Below, one piece after another: positions 46,721 through 59,100 of a stretch of 64,000 bases of DNA. Numbering within the stretch: the stretch's first letter is position 1; each line of letters opens with the position of its first letter. The stretch is taken from assembly GCA_013400115.1 (NCBI GenBank), contig VXBP01004152.1, positions 25,593-89,592 of the forward strand, read 5' to 3'. This DNA comes from Rhinopomastus cyanomelas (Eukaryota > Chordata > Aves > Bucerotiformes > Rhinopomastidae). The translations under genes were made by a program, and so were the position numbers. The notes below the pieces were generated by a model. It saw only the letters and a list, made by a program, of their open reading frames with translations. It was not told where the DNA came from and did not search any database.

Positions 46721-47300
46721 TTTTGGGGCTAAATTATATAGGTTGAAAAGGGATGAGTTAGATCAGTCAAGGGTAATCTCTAAAAATGGAAAATTTGTTT
46801 TCTGATAGTTCTATGTAAATTTTTGACATCTATTGCAATATCATGTCTCATGACACAAAGCAATACACTAGATTATCTGAGCCTCTGAGAAAGTTGCCAT
46901 TACCTCTGACTTTTCCAGATCTGACTATCTCACCCAAAATATGGAGGGTGACAGAATCATTTGCAGGAGACAGCTTATCTCCATCTCAAAACTTCAATTA
47001 AATGTTTGAAGAAACAGAAATATACAAAATACAGGCTTAATTTCTGAAAATACTTTACTTGAAAGACACGGTTTGATCGTTCATTTCTAAGTTCTCAGCC
47101 ACCTAAGCAGTTACTTAAAGAAGAACCAGAAATTACCAAGTCCTACATTTAGTCACTTATTCTCTAGTTACTTAGACTGTTCAACTCATTGATTTATCTC
47201 TTTTTCCATTTATAACAAGTTTTTATAAGAAAAAAGCTGTTATTTTTATAATTGAAATACAATATTTTGACTTAATTTTAACTCCTTAGTTTAGGTGCTG
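46721..47300. other. Unique AT-rich DNA
   Basis: Nothing recognised before the solo LTR. Confidence 0.4.
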
Positions 47301-47724
47301 GATACATGTGGGAACATTTCAGTTCCTCCTTAAGAAGGTTCCTCCTTAAATGCATTGGACGACTGGCAAATCATATCCGGGAAGTGCGTGGCTGGAGGCA
47401 CTTGTCATAATTGGTTCCGGGGTTAATCTGTGGCGTAGTTAGAAATTCACACACAAAGCATACAGGGAAGTCAGGCATGCGTGGTCTGGAGACCTATCAC
47501 CTAATGCCACAGAGGCACCAAGCACCAATCCTGAGCTTGTTTATCACTGACATTGTGGGGTAAATAAAAAGGAGGCTCAGTCCCCAAGGTCAGTCAGACC
47601 ACAGACGACTTCAGAGAGCGACGGTGCCTCCACTGCTTTCACCACACTGCTGTCTCCTGTGCTGCTTCCCGTTGCACCGTCGGCAACCCCTGGACCCCCT
47701 CATCACTGGATTCCAACAGATACA
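47301..47724. repeat. 6-bp target-site duplication GATACA around a solo LTR
   Basis: GATACA at 47301-47306 and 47719-47724 directly abuts the TG and CA ends of the LTR. Six base pairs is the duplication size of avian alpharetroviruses and ERVK-type elements. Confidence 0.88.
47307..47718 (+). mobile_element. Solo LTR, 412 bp, ERVK/alpharetrovirus-like
   Basis: Starts TGTGGGAAC and ends ATTCCAACA (near-perfect short terminal inverted repeat). Flanked by perfect 6-bp duplications and with no internal proviral sequence, so it formed by LTR-LTR recombination. TAAATAAAAAGG at 47561-47572 can serve as TATA box and contains AATAAA; orientation is inferred from this. The stretch after it ('ggctcagtccccaagg...') would be R/U5. 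Family name unknown. Confidence 0.87.
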
Positions 47725-48034
47725 GGATAAAAAGATCAAGCCGTAAACCATCTTGTTCCAGTGTAGACTTGTATTGTCCATCTAGAAATAGGTTCTATTT
47801 ATTATAAGCACATTACCATCTTATAAAGGCAAGTTGTTATTATTATTATCATTAATTATTACAGGCTGCTGCTCAGTGAAGTGCCAGACAGAGTTTCAGC
47901 AACATGAGATATCATCATGCTTAGGAGAATCAAGGTGATGACGCTGTGAGGTCACTGGTAGCCACACTGGTACCAAGTGCTGGGACATTTCTTCCATCTC
48001 CTGGCATGAAGATTATATGAAACACCTCAGTTTA
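47725..48034. other. Unique DNA
   Basis: Short TTA/ATT run at 47837-47862; otherwise nothing. Confidence 0.4.
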
Positions 48035-48440
48035 AGCAGAAAGATCGGGACAGGCTGGGTCAATGGGCAGAAGCCAATGGGATGAGGTTAACAGGGCCAA
48101 GTGCAGGGTCCTACGTTTTGGCCACAACAACCTGCAGCTACAGACTGGGGGATGAGTGGCTGGAGGGAACTGGTAGTAGTAGTTGACAGCCAGCTAAATA
48201 GGAGCCATCAAGGTGCCCAGGTGGCCCAGAAAGCCAATGGCAATAGTGTGGCCGACAGAACTAGGGACATAATTCTCCCCCTGTACTAGGCATTGGTGAG
48301 ACCTCTCGAGTACTGGGGGCAGTGCTGGGCCTCTTGCTTCAAGGAAGAGATTGAGAGGCTGGAGTGAGTCCAGAGGAGCAAAGAGGCTGGGGAAGGGAGC
48401 GGAGGGAAAGTCTGATGAGGAGAAGCTGAGAGACATGCAG
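48035..48440 (+). mobile_element. CR1 LINE ORF2 fragment without 3' end
   Basis: 'gacaggctgggtcaatgggcagaag', 'aagtgcagggtcctacg', 'ggcccagaaagccaatggc' and 'gagattgagaggctggagtgag' match the post-RT part of ORF2 in the 7581 subfamily, in order. It stops near 48440 in the FSL region with no 3' UTR or tail. Confidence 0.87.
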
Positions 48441-50044
48441 CCAGAAGCTGTGCAGTTTTTTGCCAGCAGAGAAATGAGAACCAGCTGTCATTATAGTCTC
48501 CAAATATTTGCTTGGTGAGATAACATTTAAGGCTGAAGCATCTCGCTTTCTTCCAGGGTTTGAAGGTGCATATTTATATCTGCAACTAGTAATTACAGCT
48601 TGTTCTTACTGTAAACATACACCCTACGGCCCCAAGCTGAGGTGCCACAGAAAAACGAGTGCAACCAAAATTGCAGTGATTGAATGGGATGGTTACCTAA
48701 ATATTAGCTGCTTCAACAAGACAGAGCAATGCTGTGCAGATGGAAGTCTGGGGAAAAAAGGTTCTTTTCAAAAGTCCATTTAGTATGTCTGCAGCAGCAC
48801 AGCAGCAGTTTGTCAATGTGCTGTGGCAAGAGGGAGATACAGAATGTTTAAAAGAGATTAAAATGTTACTGGCTTCTAAATAGTAAAAAGGATAAATGTT
48901 AAATCAAACCTAAATTATACGATTTATTACTAGTAGAGGCTCCATTTTTCCTGTGTAATGGAGTATGAAGCAGGTGCAGCTGCTGGTTACTATTGTTTAT
49001 ACTAGCAAGCAAAGAGCCAACAAACTTTAATTGGCTTAGCTCTTGAGTGATGGGTGGGAACTGAACAAAGTTATTCTGAACAATTACATCTGCTTCTCTC
49101 TGCCTGACTCCCTAGGAGAGGAGTTGAAGCCATCAATCAAACCTAGTGGTTTTTTTCCCTCTTTGGCGACAGGAGCAGTACAAAGGCAACAAAACCCAGG
49201 ACTGGTCAGGCTTGCAGGGAGCTTGGAAAAAGCTGACTTACAATCAACAGGCTCCTTCAGCAGGCAAGTCAGATGACTGTGTTTCATCTTCCACCTGACA
49301 GGCTGCAGCAGTATTTTGCACTTGTTTCATAAATGAGTGGCAATTACAGAGAGATAGATCAATAGTGATACTGTTATCTGTGTTGGAAAAAATGTAACTC
49401 CATAAATTCAATAGTAGTTGGACTCCCAAAGGTGCAAAGAGTGGGTAGTAAGATCTTCAAATTTCTCTCTGCAGGTTAGATCCATCCTTTAAAAATACAA
49501 GAGAAACAGCTGAGGCTGTTAGGAAATAGCAATTTTTTTCCCCTGGTTTGTTTTTCTCATTGCTAGGCACTAGCTCTTCAAGAAAGATTATAATGCTCAG
49601 AAATAGTATTCCAGTTAAAACATAAAGGATAAAGTTTTTCTTCAGTTCTTCCTTTTCTTTCTATTTGTATAAGATTGTTTCCTGTTGGTGGGAGCAGGGA
49701 CAGTTTAGGCAGAGAAGGAAAACATAGTCATGAAGCCAGGGCTTCTGAAAGCTAGAAAGGGAAGAGCTTTTCTACATGGGCAATGAATTTGTGAATTCTT
49801 CATTGGTGAACTTGCATCCTAAAATGCTAAATATTTAAATAGCAATGTCTATTCTTAAACTGTCAAAGTAACATGGCTGAGAAATTAATCTCTTATTGAG
49901 GCTTAAATGCTGTATGTGTTCTAAAAGAGAATGCTTAGTAACAGGAACAAAATCTGAATCACAAATATTTATAAACAAACCTCAGGTTTTTCAAACACAT
50001 TATTGTTCATTATATGAAACACATTCTGACTTTTAGAATAGGAG
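48441..50044. other. Unique DNA
   Basis: An open frame of 91 codons at 48508-48783 (+) shows no known domain. No repeat recognised. Confidence 0.4.
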
Positions 50045-50225
50045 AATCATAGAACTGTCTAGATTGGGAAAGATCTTTAAGGTTATCGAGTCCAACCATT
50101 AATCCAACTGTCCCAAGGCCTCCATTAAACCCTGTCTCTGGCTTACACATGGTCTGTACAGTTTTGCAGGAACTCTTCTCATCTATTGATCTCTGAGGTC
50201 TCCAAAGGCCATCAGTTCCTCCTTT
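50045..50225 (-). mobile_element. CR1 LINE 3' fragment
   Basis: Inverted tail 'aatcatagaactgtctag', then 'gggaaagatctttaaggttatcgagtccaacc' and a short, diverged ORF2 remnant. Minus strand. Confidence 0.85.
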
Positions 50226-50235
50226 CACCATGATC

Positions 50236-50540
50236 TGAAGGGCAAAGGTTGCTCAGATATACCTCCCCTCCCCTCTGAGCAACTGCATGGCTGCATCTCT
50301 CCTCAGACAAAAGGGAGCTTCCAAACAAAAGACTGAACAAACAGGAAAGAGGAACTTTCCCAACAGGTTTTCTTGTCCCCAGAATATATTTATTCTCAGA
50401 AGTGCTAATTAGCTAAGCCTAGCCAGGGGTGGGTTTGACCCAGAGCTGCCTCAAACTGTAAGGGCTTTTGCAAAGCTTGTTACAATGGCCAGGTAGCCAC
50501 CCTTCTCCCTGGTATCAAAATCCTGGCGGGTTCAAAACAC
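50236..50540 (-). mobile_element. Possible LTR fragment
   Basis: The minus strand starts TGTTTTGAACCCGCC (about 50538) and has an AATAAATATAT box near 50396 and a G/C-mixed, gene-poor body typical of U3/R. The expected 3' end would fall at the adjoining CR1, and no matching end is found beyond it. Suggestive only. Confidence 0.35.
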
Positions 50541-51124
50541 CACAAAAAAACCCCAAAACCTCTGCTGGCACAATTTCTTAGATACCTTGATGAATATTAC
50601 CCTGCAAATGTCACAGAAGTCAGGAAAGTTTGCCTAGACAGTGATACGTGAGGACTTCTTAGCAGCCAGGAGCTGCACATGTGATCTGTGCATTTACATG
50701 TAGGATGAAACTAGGACATTTGCCGTAGGAAACATTTGGTTGGGTCCCAGGAATTCCACCAGCAAAACACTAATGCAGCATGATGGTAACAGTTGGCCTT
50801 GAACTGTTGCTTTAGAAGACAGATAGCAGTTTTTATGTGAAGTCAGTGGAAAGCAGCAAAATACAGCCGGACTAGTTTGCCATTCTCTTTTGCTCTCAGG
50901 AAGGGACAGAAGTTCAGATGTAGCAGGTTATCAGTTGACTCCTCTTTTCTGCTCTCCTATCCTTTTCTGTAATGCCTTTCAGACCAAAAAGGTTTAAGAA
51001 AAGAAAGGAAGTTGAAAGGGTTGCTGCATCGTGGTATTTGGAACACTGTGCTTTACTTCATTACTGGAAATACGATAAAACTCAGAAACACTATGAGCAA
51101 ACAACGTCTATATTTGTGAATTCA
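50541..51124. other. Unique DNA
   Basis: Nothing recognised. Confidence 0.4.
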
Positions 51125-51670
51125 GATACAGGCTGGGCAGTGACTGGCCACAGAGTAGCCCCAAGAAGAGGGACTTGGGGGTGATTGTGGACTAAAAGGT
51201 CAACTTGAGCCAGCAGTGTTCACTTGTGACCCAAAAGGCAAACCTGATCCTGGGCTGCATCAGGAGAAGTGTGGCCAGCAGGTTGAGGGAGGTGATTCTC
51301 CCCCTCTACTCTGCTCTGGTGAGACCCCACCTGGAGCACTGCGTCCAGTTCTGGAGCCCTTATGACAAGAAGGATGTGGAGATGCTGGAGTGAGTGCAGA
51401 GGAGGGCCACGAGGATGATCAGAGGGCTGGAGCACCTCTCCTATGAGGCTAGACTGAGAGAGTTGGAGCTGTTCAGTCTGGAGAAGAGGAGGCTCCCAGG
51501 TGACCTTATTGTGGCCTTCCAGTATCTGAGGGGGCCTACAAAAAGGCTGGGGAGGGGCTTTTTAGGGTGTCAGGTAGTGATGGGACTAGGGGCAATGGAG
51601 CAAAGCTGGAGGTGGGTAGATTTAGAATGGATGTGAGGAGGAAGTTCTTCACNTTATCTGTGATTCTGTG
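51125..51670 (+). mobile_element. CR1 LINE ORF2 C-terminal fragment with assembly gap
   Basis: 'SQQCSLV', 'ALVRPHLEHCVQFWSP', 'VQRRATRMIRGLEHLSYEAR' and 'LFSLEKRRLPGDL' on the plus strand, with one in-frame stop between 'VEMLE' and 'VQRR'. Same subfamily as 22911-23690. The n at 51653 is followed by only 'ttatctgtgattctgtg', a CR1 tail, so the 3' UTR is lost at the gap. Confidence 0.92.
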
Positions 51671-52723
51671 TAGGGGGCTTTGCTGTTAGGCTATTCCCAA
51701 AAGCTATGTCTTTAGGTCCATAGATATTAAACACCCTCAAGTTTAAGCAGCTGGTAAGGAAACATCATCCGAATTGTATGAAGCATTGCCTCTGTTTAGC
51801 AGCAGTAAAATGTTAATTTGGTCTCTGATAGAACATATTAGCATGATAACTCACAAAGAAGGTTTTTGGTATGCTAATTCCAAACAGAAAAAATGTGTTC
51901 TGGTTAATGCCTGAATAAATATGAAAACTGAAATGACAAAGCTGATCAAAGCTGCCAAAACTGTGTGACAAATATATTAACAACAGCAGAGGCTATGCAT
52001 TTTTTAAAAATTCCTGTCAGGAACATCATGAAATTGAATTGCAAGTGGAATCATTCAAACATGTAAGTCTGCAGAATTAAACCTGTGTGTGCTGTCCTTA
52101 CCTTAGTTCAAACACTGTTGGGTTTTGCTGGCACAGCTTTCATAGCTAATGTTTTGAACGAGCTATCACAAGTGTTAAGCTCTTCAGAACAGGCATCAAG
52201 AATTTTCTTAAGAACTTTGCTAGCTACAACTTCAATAAATCCTCCTTTGTGGTGGTGTTTGATAAATTAAATTACTAGACCAAAAGGTCATTTCCCCTTT
52301 GCAGTATGGATGATTCACTGGACTTGCAAGGCACAAAAACATGTTGGGTGGAATGTGCTGAAGACCTCATACAGGCATGTGTCAGACATCCCATACTGGC
52401 AAGTTACCTGTTTTGTTTACAGCGTGGTTTTGGGGGTTTTTGTTACTCTATAGTAAGTACTATAGCCATGCCCGATGATTTACAGAATCTAGGTGGAAAA
52501 TCAGTCTCTTCCTTGACAAACTTGGTGCCTGTTAGTGCAGTTAGGTGAAGAACAATGAGGCACAGTAGAAAGACTGAGGTACAAATTAAAGCACTAGAAG
52601 AAGATGAAATGTTTTAATTTCTTAATATTAGAGACTAATGTCATTTTTTCCCAGATATTTCTAAGACAGTAAAGCTGCTCAAGATTAAGCCTGGAGAGTC
52701 CAATATTATACTGATTTCACACA
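51671..52723. other. Unique DNA
   Basis: Nothing recognised. Confidence 0.4.
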
Positions 52724-53605
52724 ATCACAGAATCACTCTGGTTGGAAAAGACCTCCAGGATCATCAAGTCCAACCTTACTTACCCTACCTTACAAGTTCA
52801 CCCCTAAACCATAGCCCTCAACACCTCATCCAAACAATCTTTAAACATATCCAGGGATGGTGACTCAATCACCTCCCTGGGAAGTCCCTTCTAGTGCCTG
52901 AGAACCCTTTCTGTGGAAAGGTTCTTTCTAATATCAAGTCTAAATCTACCCTGTTGTAACTTAAACCCATTCCCTCTTGTTCTATCACTAATTACTTGCG
53001 AGAAGAGACCAGCACCAACATCTCTACTGTTTCCTTTCATGTAGTTGTAGAGAGTGATGAGGTCTCCTCTCAGCCTCCTCTTCCTCACACTAAAGAACCC
53101 CAGCTCTTTCAGGCTTTCCTCATACAATTTATTCTCCAGGCCCTTCACCAGCTTAGTTGTCCACCTCTGCACCTGCTCTGGCACCTCCACATCTCTCTTG
53201 TATTGAGGTGCCCAAAACCAGACACAATACTCAAGATGTGGCCTCACCAGTGCCAAATACAGGAGGACGACAACCTCCCTACTCCTGCTGGCCACATTAT
53301 TTCTAATACAAGCCAGGATGCCTCTTGGCCACCTGGGCACACTTCTGGCTCATATTCGTCTTCCTGTCTATTAGAACTCCCTGGTTCCTCTCACCACGTG
53401 GTTCTCCAGCCACACCTCCCTAAGCTTGTAGCATTGCAGGGGGTTGTTGTGGCCCAAGTGCAGGACCTGGCACTTGGCCTTATTGAAGCTCCTGCCATTA
53501 ACATTGGCCCACTGCTCCAATCTATCCAAGTCTCTCTGAAGAGCCTCCCTACCCTCTTGCACATGAACACTCTCACACAACTTTGTGTCATCTGCAAACT
53601 TACTT
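52724..53605 (-). mobile_element. CR1 LINE, ORF2 C-terminal half plus 3' end
   Basis: Inverted tail 'aatcacagaatcactctgg', 3' UTR, then minus-strand ORF2 from 'LDIRKN', 'DRTRGNGFKLQQGRF', 'LVRPHLEYCVWFWAP' back to 'REALQRDLDRLEQWANVNG' and motif C ('SKFADDTKL' at the right edge). A frameshift near 53340-53370. Same subfamily as 55205-55488. Confidence 0.93.
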
Positions 53606-54139
53606 TCCTGGAAGTCAGCAATCGAGGACAGAGCCCACCATCTGGAGGAAGCAGAGGAGTCAAAATCCTGGGCTGAGGAAAAGTCAAGGATATATGAGTA
53701 CAGAACATAATTAGCATAACATGAGGCAGTCTATGGCAGTTTTTCTCTTAAAAGACAGGTGTAAATTTTGTACCTATTTGCAGAATTCAGCAATAAAATC
53801 TATCTGGAAAAATATGTTACCTAAAGACTTCCTGCTAAAAGCGGAACTCAAGTCCACAAAAGTCCCAAGGGAATGGTGAAAGAAGAACCAGCATATAAGA
53901 AGCACTTCAGAAATAAAAAAAACCAAAAAAACAAAGCACAAAACCCAAAACCAACCAACCAAAAAAATGTAAGTTCTGAGAACCATGATTATGCCTGCAA
54001 AGATAAGGTGACAGACACTGAGTCCTCCTTACTTGGCAGACTAGCAGGACCACAGAGGCTGAATGTTTGTGTAGAGGAGCAGGATCCTGAATAGTATTGG
54101 CAAGCATCTATTAATTTAGAAGAAGACCAACCGTATGCA
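53606..54139. other. Unique DNA with an A/C-rich low-complexity patch
   Basis: 53916-53968 is A/C-rich. Nothing else recognised. Confidence 0.4.
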
Positions 54140-54713
54140 GCCCAGAAAGACAAGTGTATCCCGGGATGCATCAAGATAAAGGTGGCTGGCAGAGCAAAAG
54201 AGGTGATTCTCTACCTCTGCTCTGCTCTTGTGAGACTCCACCTTGAATCCTACATCCAGTTCTGGTGTCCCCAACGTCAGAAAGACATGGAAATGTTGGA
54301 GCAAGTCCAGAGGAGGCAACAAAGATTATCAAAGGGCTGGAGCACCTTTGCTATGGAGGCAGGCTGAGGGCGCTGGGGCTGTTTAGCCTGGAGAAGAGCA
54401 AACTCTGGGAGGACCTGATAGTAACCTTGTAGTACCTGAACAGAACCTACAAAAACGCTGGAGCAGGACTTTTCCAAGGGGATCTAGGAATAGGACAAGG
54501 GGAAATGGCTTTAAACCAAGGTTTGAGAGACTCTGGAATCAATTGCATTGGAGAGGCTGTGGCTGCCCCTTTCCTGAAGTGTTCAAGGCCAGGTTGGATG
54601 AGGCCTTGAGCAACAAAGTCTGATGGAGAGGTGTCACTGCTCATGGCAATGGCTTGTAGTAGATGATCTCTGAGGTCCCTGCCAACCTATATACAGTCTA
54701 TGATTCTGCGATC
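54140..54713 (+). mobile_element. CR1 LINE 3' fragment
   Basis: 'VILYLCSALVRLHLE', 'EMLEQVQRR', then a frameshift, 'LGLFSLEKS' and the 3' UTR with 'agatgatctctgaggtccctgccaacc' and tail 'tctatgattctgcgatc'. Plus strand. Confidence 0.9.
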
Positions 54714-55204
54714 TTACTTATAAGCAAGAAGTTTTTGGCTGAGTAAAACTAGTTTTATTCTTTCAGGGAGAAAAAGACTGGTCCAAGATTGGGCACAATA
54801 ACAAAATTAAAGATGATAAAGGTTTGATGGCACAGCAATTCTGACACTTAACATCAGTAACTGATCACTCACAAGATCACCCTGTGGCCAAATTCCAGGT
54901 AAGGATGCTCGAACCCATCTCATCACAGAGTGACTAATCTCAGCAGAGCAGATTCTGCCCAGCTGCACAGCACTGATCAGCTTTGACTGAACCAGCTTAG
55001 CTGATCATTACCTTACCTAACGCAAAATCCAATGAGGCCTTTCAGGAGAGAATAAGTGCAACCATAGTTGCTTAGCCAAGATCCACAGACACTGAAGAAA
55101 CAGGAGTGTCCTCAAGTGCTGACTTAAGGCAGATTTTGTTTTGCAACAGGCCTCAATCTCTCCATGTCTGCACATTTGCCTACAGACACGGTGGGTCAGC
55201 CCTC
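54714..55204. other. Unique DNA
   Basis: Nothing recognised. Confidence 0.4.
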
Positions 55205-55488
55205 ACAGCCAGAGCATCCTGTTTAACATCTTTATTGATGATCTTGATAAGATGACAGACAGTATCATTAGTAAGTTTGCAGATGACACTAAGTTAGGTG
55301 AGAGTGTTCATGTGCAAGAGGGTAGGGAGGCTCTTCAGAGAGACTTGGATAGACTGGAGCAATGGGCCAATGTGAATGGCAGGAGCTTCAATAAGGCCAA
55401 GTGCCAGGTCCTGTACTAGGGCCACAATCCTACAGGCCTGGTGAGGTGTGGCTGGAGAGCCATGTGGCAGAGAGGAACCAGGGCTTTT
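55205..55488 (+). mobile_element. CR1 LINE RT fragment cut at both ends
   Basis: Plus strand 'ILFNIFIDDLD', motif C 'SKFADDTKLGE', 'ALQRDLDRLEQWANVNG', 'NKAKCQVL' then a stop and loss of match at about 55488 ('gaaccagggcttttgg'). No 3' UTR. An LTR-like block follows directly. Confidence 0.9.
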
Positions 55489-55900
55489 GGTGGGGTCAGC
55501 ACTGCACCGCATGCCTCAGCTCAGCACACTCAGCTCAGTTTGGCATCACAGCAGAGCATGCAGCCACCAGCTTCCTGCCACCACAGCTGGTGCAGCATTC
55601 CAGGATCAGGGCATCCAATGCCCCCCACCCCAGAAGGGGGGAATACGCAACCCCCCTGGCAATTCCTGGAGATCTAAAAGGGCAGAAGGAGAAAGAGACA
55701 GGCTCTCTCCCGAGCAGTCTCTTTTATCAGGGTGCAGGTTAAATAGAAAATGCCCCAGCAACCCTGTCTAAAGCCAACCACAAAACCCCCTTTTGAAGCC
55801 CCCCTCACCTGGGTCTCTCAGCACCTTCACAGTGCCTGTGAGGAGATGGAGACTTTGTCTTCCCAGATAGCCCACATTAAATAAAAGAATAGCCAGACCC
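55489..55900 (-). mobile_element. Possible LTR adjoining a broken CR1
   Basis: GC-rich block. The minus strand has a candidate TATA box (CTGATAAAAGAGAC near 55732-55719) preceded by CTATTTAACC, and a TGTGG start near 55783 is possible. No defined ends, poly(A) signal or duplication found. It abuts the point where the neighbouring CR1 is cut, as an insertion would. Confidence 0.4.
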
Positions 55901-56024
55901 AGAAAGCAGTTAAGTGCAATCTGGGGTGGGGGGTTTCTTTCTGCCTCCTAAGACATTATTGTTGGGAAAAGAAGAGGAAAGATTATACCAAAGCCTTATT
56001 TTTCCTAACCTAGAAGATCCCACC

Positions 56025-56117
56025 AGAGCCTTCTCTTCTCCAGGCTCAACAGCCCCATCTCCCTCAGCCTGTCCACATAGCAGAGGTGTTCCAGCCTCTC
56101 GATCATTTTCGTGGCAA
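56025..56117 (-). mobile_element. CR1 LINE internal fragment
   Basis: 'ttctcttctccaggctcaacagccc' and 'ctcgatcattttcgtggc' correspond to the FSLEKR and RMI blocks on the minus strand. Both the 5' and 3' parts of the element are missing. Confidence 0.85.
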
Positions 56118-59100
56118 CAGAGTAGGGCACTTCTGAAACCCTGATACCACCAAGAACTGACACTGAAGCTTGAACCTGTAGAGATGAGTGTGCAGGTGAG
56201 AGCTAAGGCAGAAACTGTTTGTTAGTTTAGGAAAGATAGTATGTGTTTTTATTCTTGAGAGTGAACCACAGTGCTGCTGATTGTATCAGCCCAGACTCTT
56301 TCATGTACCCTCTAATTTGCTTTCTGTGCCTTAGAGAGGAGATGGTCTGATTGAAGTGCCCTCAGCCTCCCCTTGATCTCATTACAGAGTATAAAGATCT
56401 GATACTCTCATGCAAAGCTGGCTGAAACGAGTATCAATGACTCCATGAACTGGTAGCCAGGACATCTGTGAAAGATACAACAGCTCATATTTACTCCTGG
56501 CTGATCATGAACAGGCCCCTGGGAGAGGTCCAGACTAATGTATTCATGGGATTTTATGGGCAGATCTTCCTTGTTCTCACTTATTGGAGCCATTTGATTT
56601 TAATAAAGTATTTGAAATATTAAACAGAAAGAGTCAGAGTGTTTGGGAACCGTGCTTCATCCCAGCAGGTAGACTACTTGCTAGGAAGGTAGAAATATCT
56701 CTGTGCGGTGAATCTTTCATAATTTTATGTGAGGCTGAAAAGCCATGGTAAGATAAGCTGAGAAGTCTTCATCACTCTGCCCTAGAGTGCCAGCAGTGAG
56801 GTCACTTTGACAGCTTTTTCCAGGCACCTTGCAAATATACTGACCCTTGTCCGGGCTGCTGCGTATGATCTGCTGATTGATTAGATAAACAGGCTCCCAA
56901 ATTTACTCTTTTGTTATTCTGGGAGAATCAGCTGAAAGTGTTGTATATGTGGTGAATTAGAACCAACCATTCAGCTGAAGATTCTGGTATTTATTAAACT
57001 CTTTCATTAATAAAAATAAACTAAGTGTGATGAGGAATGAAAGAAGATGGAGAGTTTAACATAAACCACTTCTGTAGGTTCAGAAACCTGTATTCAGAAT
57101 ACGTTTCACTTGAGCCATTATTTTCTAGTGACAGAGCAAAGCATGCATCCATGGTAACACCAACAAACCCATATGTCTTATATTTTGGTGTTTATTCTGA
57201 GATTCTGACAGAAAATACTTGGTCTTGAAGGGAAAGGATGCATGTCTAAAGGTAAAAAGAATTTATTAATTTTGAATTTTAATTAATTTTTCAGTGCTGC
57301 AGGACCATTTCATTACCTTTTATGACTCCTTATCCTTGATATCCTCTGGCTGAATACCATTATACTATATAGCACTTTTTATTCTTTCCTTGTGTCTTGT
57401 TTTAGCCATCTTTTTGCAAAATTATCTATCCTATTCTTATTTGTCTTTTTTCAGTCTTTTCCTATATTGAGCATGTACTATCTCCTCTCCCTCCAGTTCT
57501 TCAGCTTGGTCCCGTGGCTTCGATCCGGGTTTCTAAACAAAGAAACACCAGTGAGCAAACATCATTCTATAATTTTCATATTTGTTTTATAGCCATTTCT
57601 GTGTACACACCACACACCACCACCTTAGATTTGTGGTAAACACTAACTTTATGTTAATAAAATTTCTTTTCTTTATGTTAATACTGTCTCTGGTTTTCAG
57701 TGTGTTTCAGTAACGCCAAGAAATCCAAAATGGCACAACATAATCAAAACCAGGGCAAAATGGAAACAAGATTTTTGCTGAGAAGCCTGTAAGGGTGCTT
57801 GTTCATGCAATTCAGGCAGGTAGTTTAGGTTCCTTTATTGTTTCTCAACAGTAATGTATGACAGACCATGAATACGTTTATGTAAATATGTATAAGAAAA
57901 AGTATTTACACAAACCAGCAGCTGAAGGTGTAAAAAGTTTGTTGTGCAAAGCCGCAGTCATGCTTGAAAATGTTTTGTTAATTTATACCAGCAAATCTGT
58001 AATGGCTGGTGAGAAAATAATGTAAAAAACAGAGGGAATGGTTGGCTAAAGGTAAGTGCACTGCTCTGTTTGCAAGAAAGCAAAACACTTGTATGGGTGG
58101 TTTTTTATATTGTGTCTGTTTCCTCAGCAAAGTTGCTTGAAACTGGCAAGGTAGAACAAATCATTTGTAAGGCATTTATACTAAAAACACAGTTCAAGGA
58201 GACCTCATTTCTGACATGAGCTTCAAGAGACTCATAATGCAAGCAAGAGCCATGTGGTGGCCAAGGATGAGTACAATTTCTATAAAGTAACCCATGAATG
58301 AATATTGAGATGAAGCCGGACAACAGCTACTTAAACATGACTACTGATGTGCTCTCTAATGGTGACAATCAGAGTGACGTGGTGGTCTCCACAGGAAGCA
58401 GTAGAGATGAATAATTTAAAAATTAGTCTACTAAAACACTTTAGAATGCAGTAAATCAAAGAACCCTGTGTTGGTGTCGGCAGTTGAAAAACAAGGGACA
58501 TCTTACTTCCAGCTCCCAATCCTGTGAGACTGGGACAGCTACAACACACTTGTCTTTCCCTTACCCAGTAGGTCTAACAAAAGTGGTTAATTTTGCAGCA
58601 CTTGTGAGAGGAAGAGAAGTATTATGTTAAAGTCTTCCACTCACAAGCTACGTATTTTCAGTGAAATTTATGGCGTATGCCATGGTTTTCTTCCCATTGG
58701 AGGAACTGCTTCTCACAGCCTTTTCCATCCAAACAAGTAATTCAATCCGACCTAGGTGCTAAAATAAAATGTGAACAGGTGCTATTCTTCAAAACGTTTG
58801 AAGCCAACTGCATGGGGTGATATACTTCAATGTCTGCAAACTGTATTTTTCAAAAAATCAGGTTTGAAATACTCTATTTAGTAAAAATTAACTTTGTATT
58901 CCAACAACAGCATGTAAGCCACAGCAAGACAACATAAAACTCCCTCAAATTAATTTTCACACAGTGTGTTAAGTTCTGGAACACGCCATTCCTCCGAGTA
59001 AGGATGACATCTTCATTTTATGTATTTATTTATTTTTGAAATAAAATGGAGTGTATTGTAAGAGATGGTGTAGGAATTTTGCAAAGAGCCAATTATTAAT

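Noticed and set aside
48508..48783. 91-codon ORF with several cysteines
   Set aside because: No recognisable domain or exon borders; chance ORF cannot be excluded.
52996..53676. 226-codon plus-strand ORF
   Set aside because: It is the antisense of CR1 ORF2 (minus strand carries the RT motifs), so not a gene.
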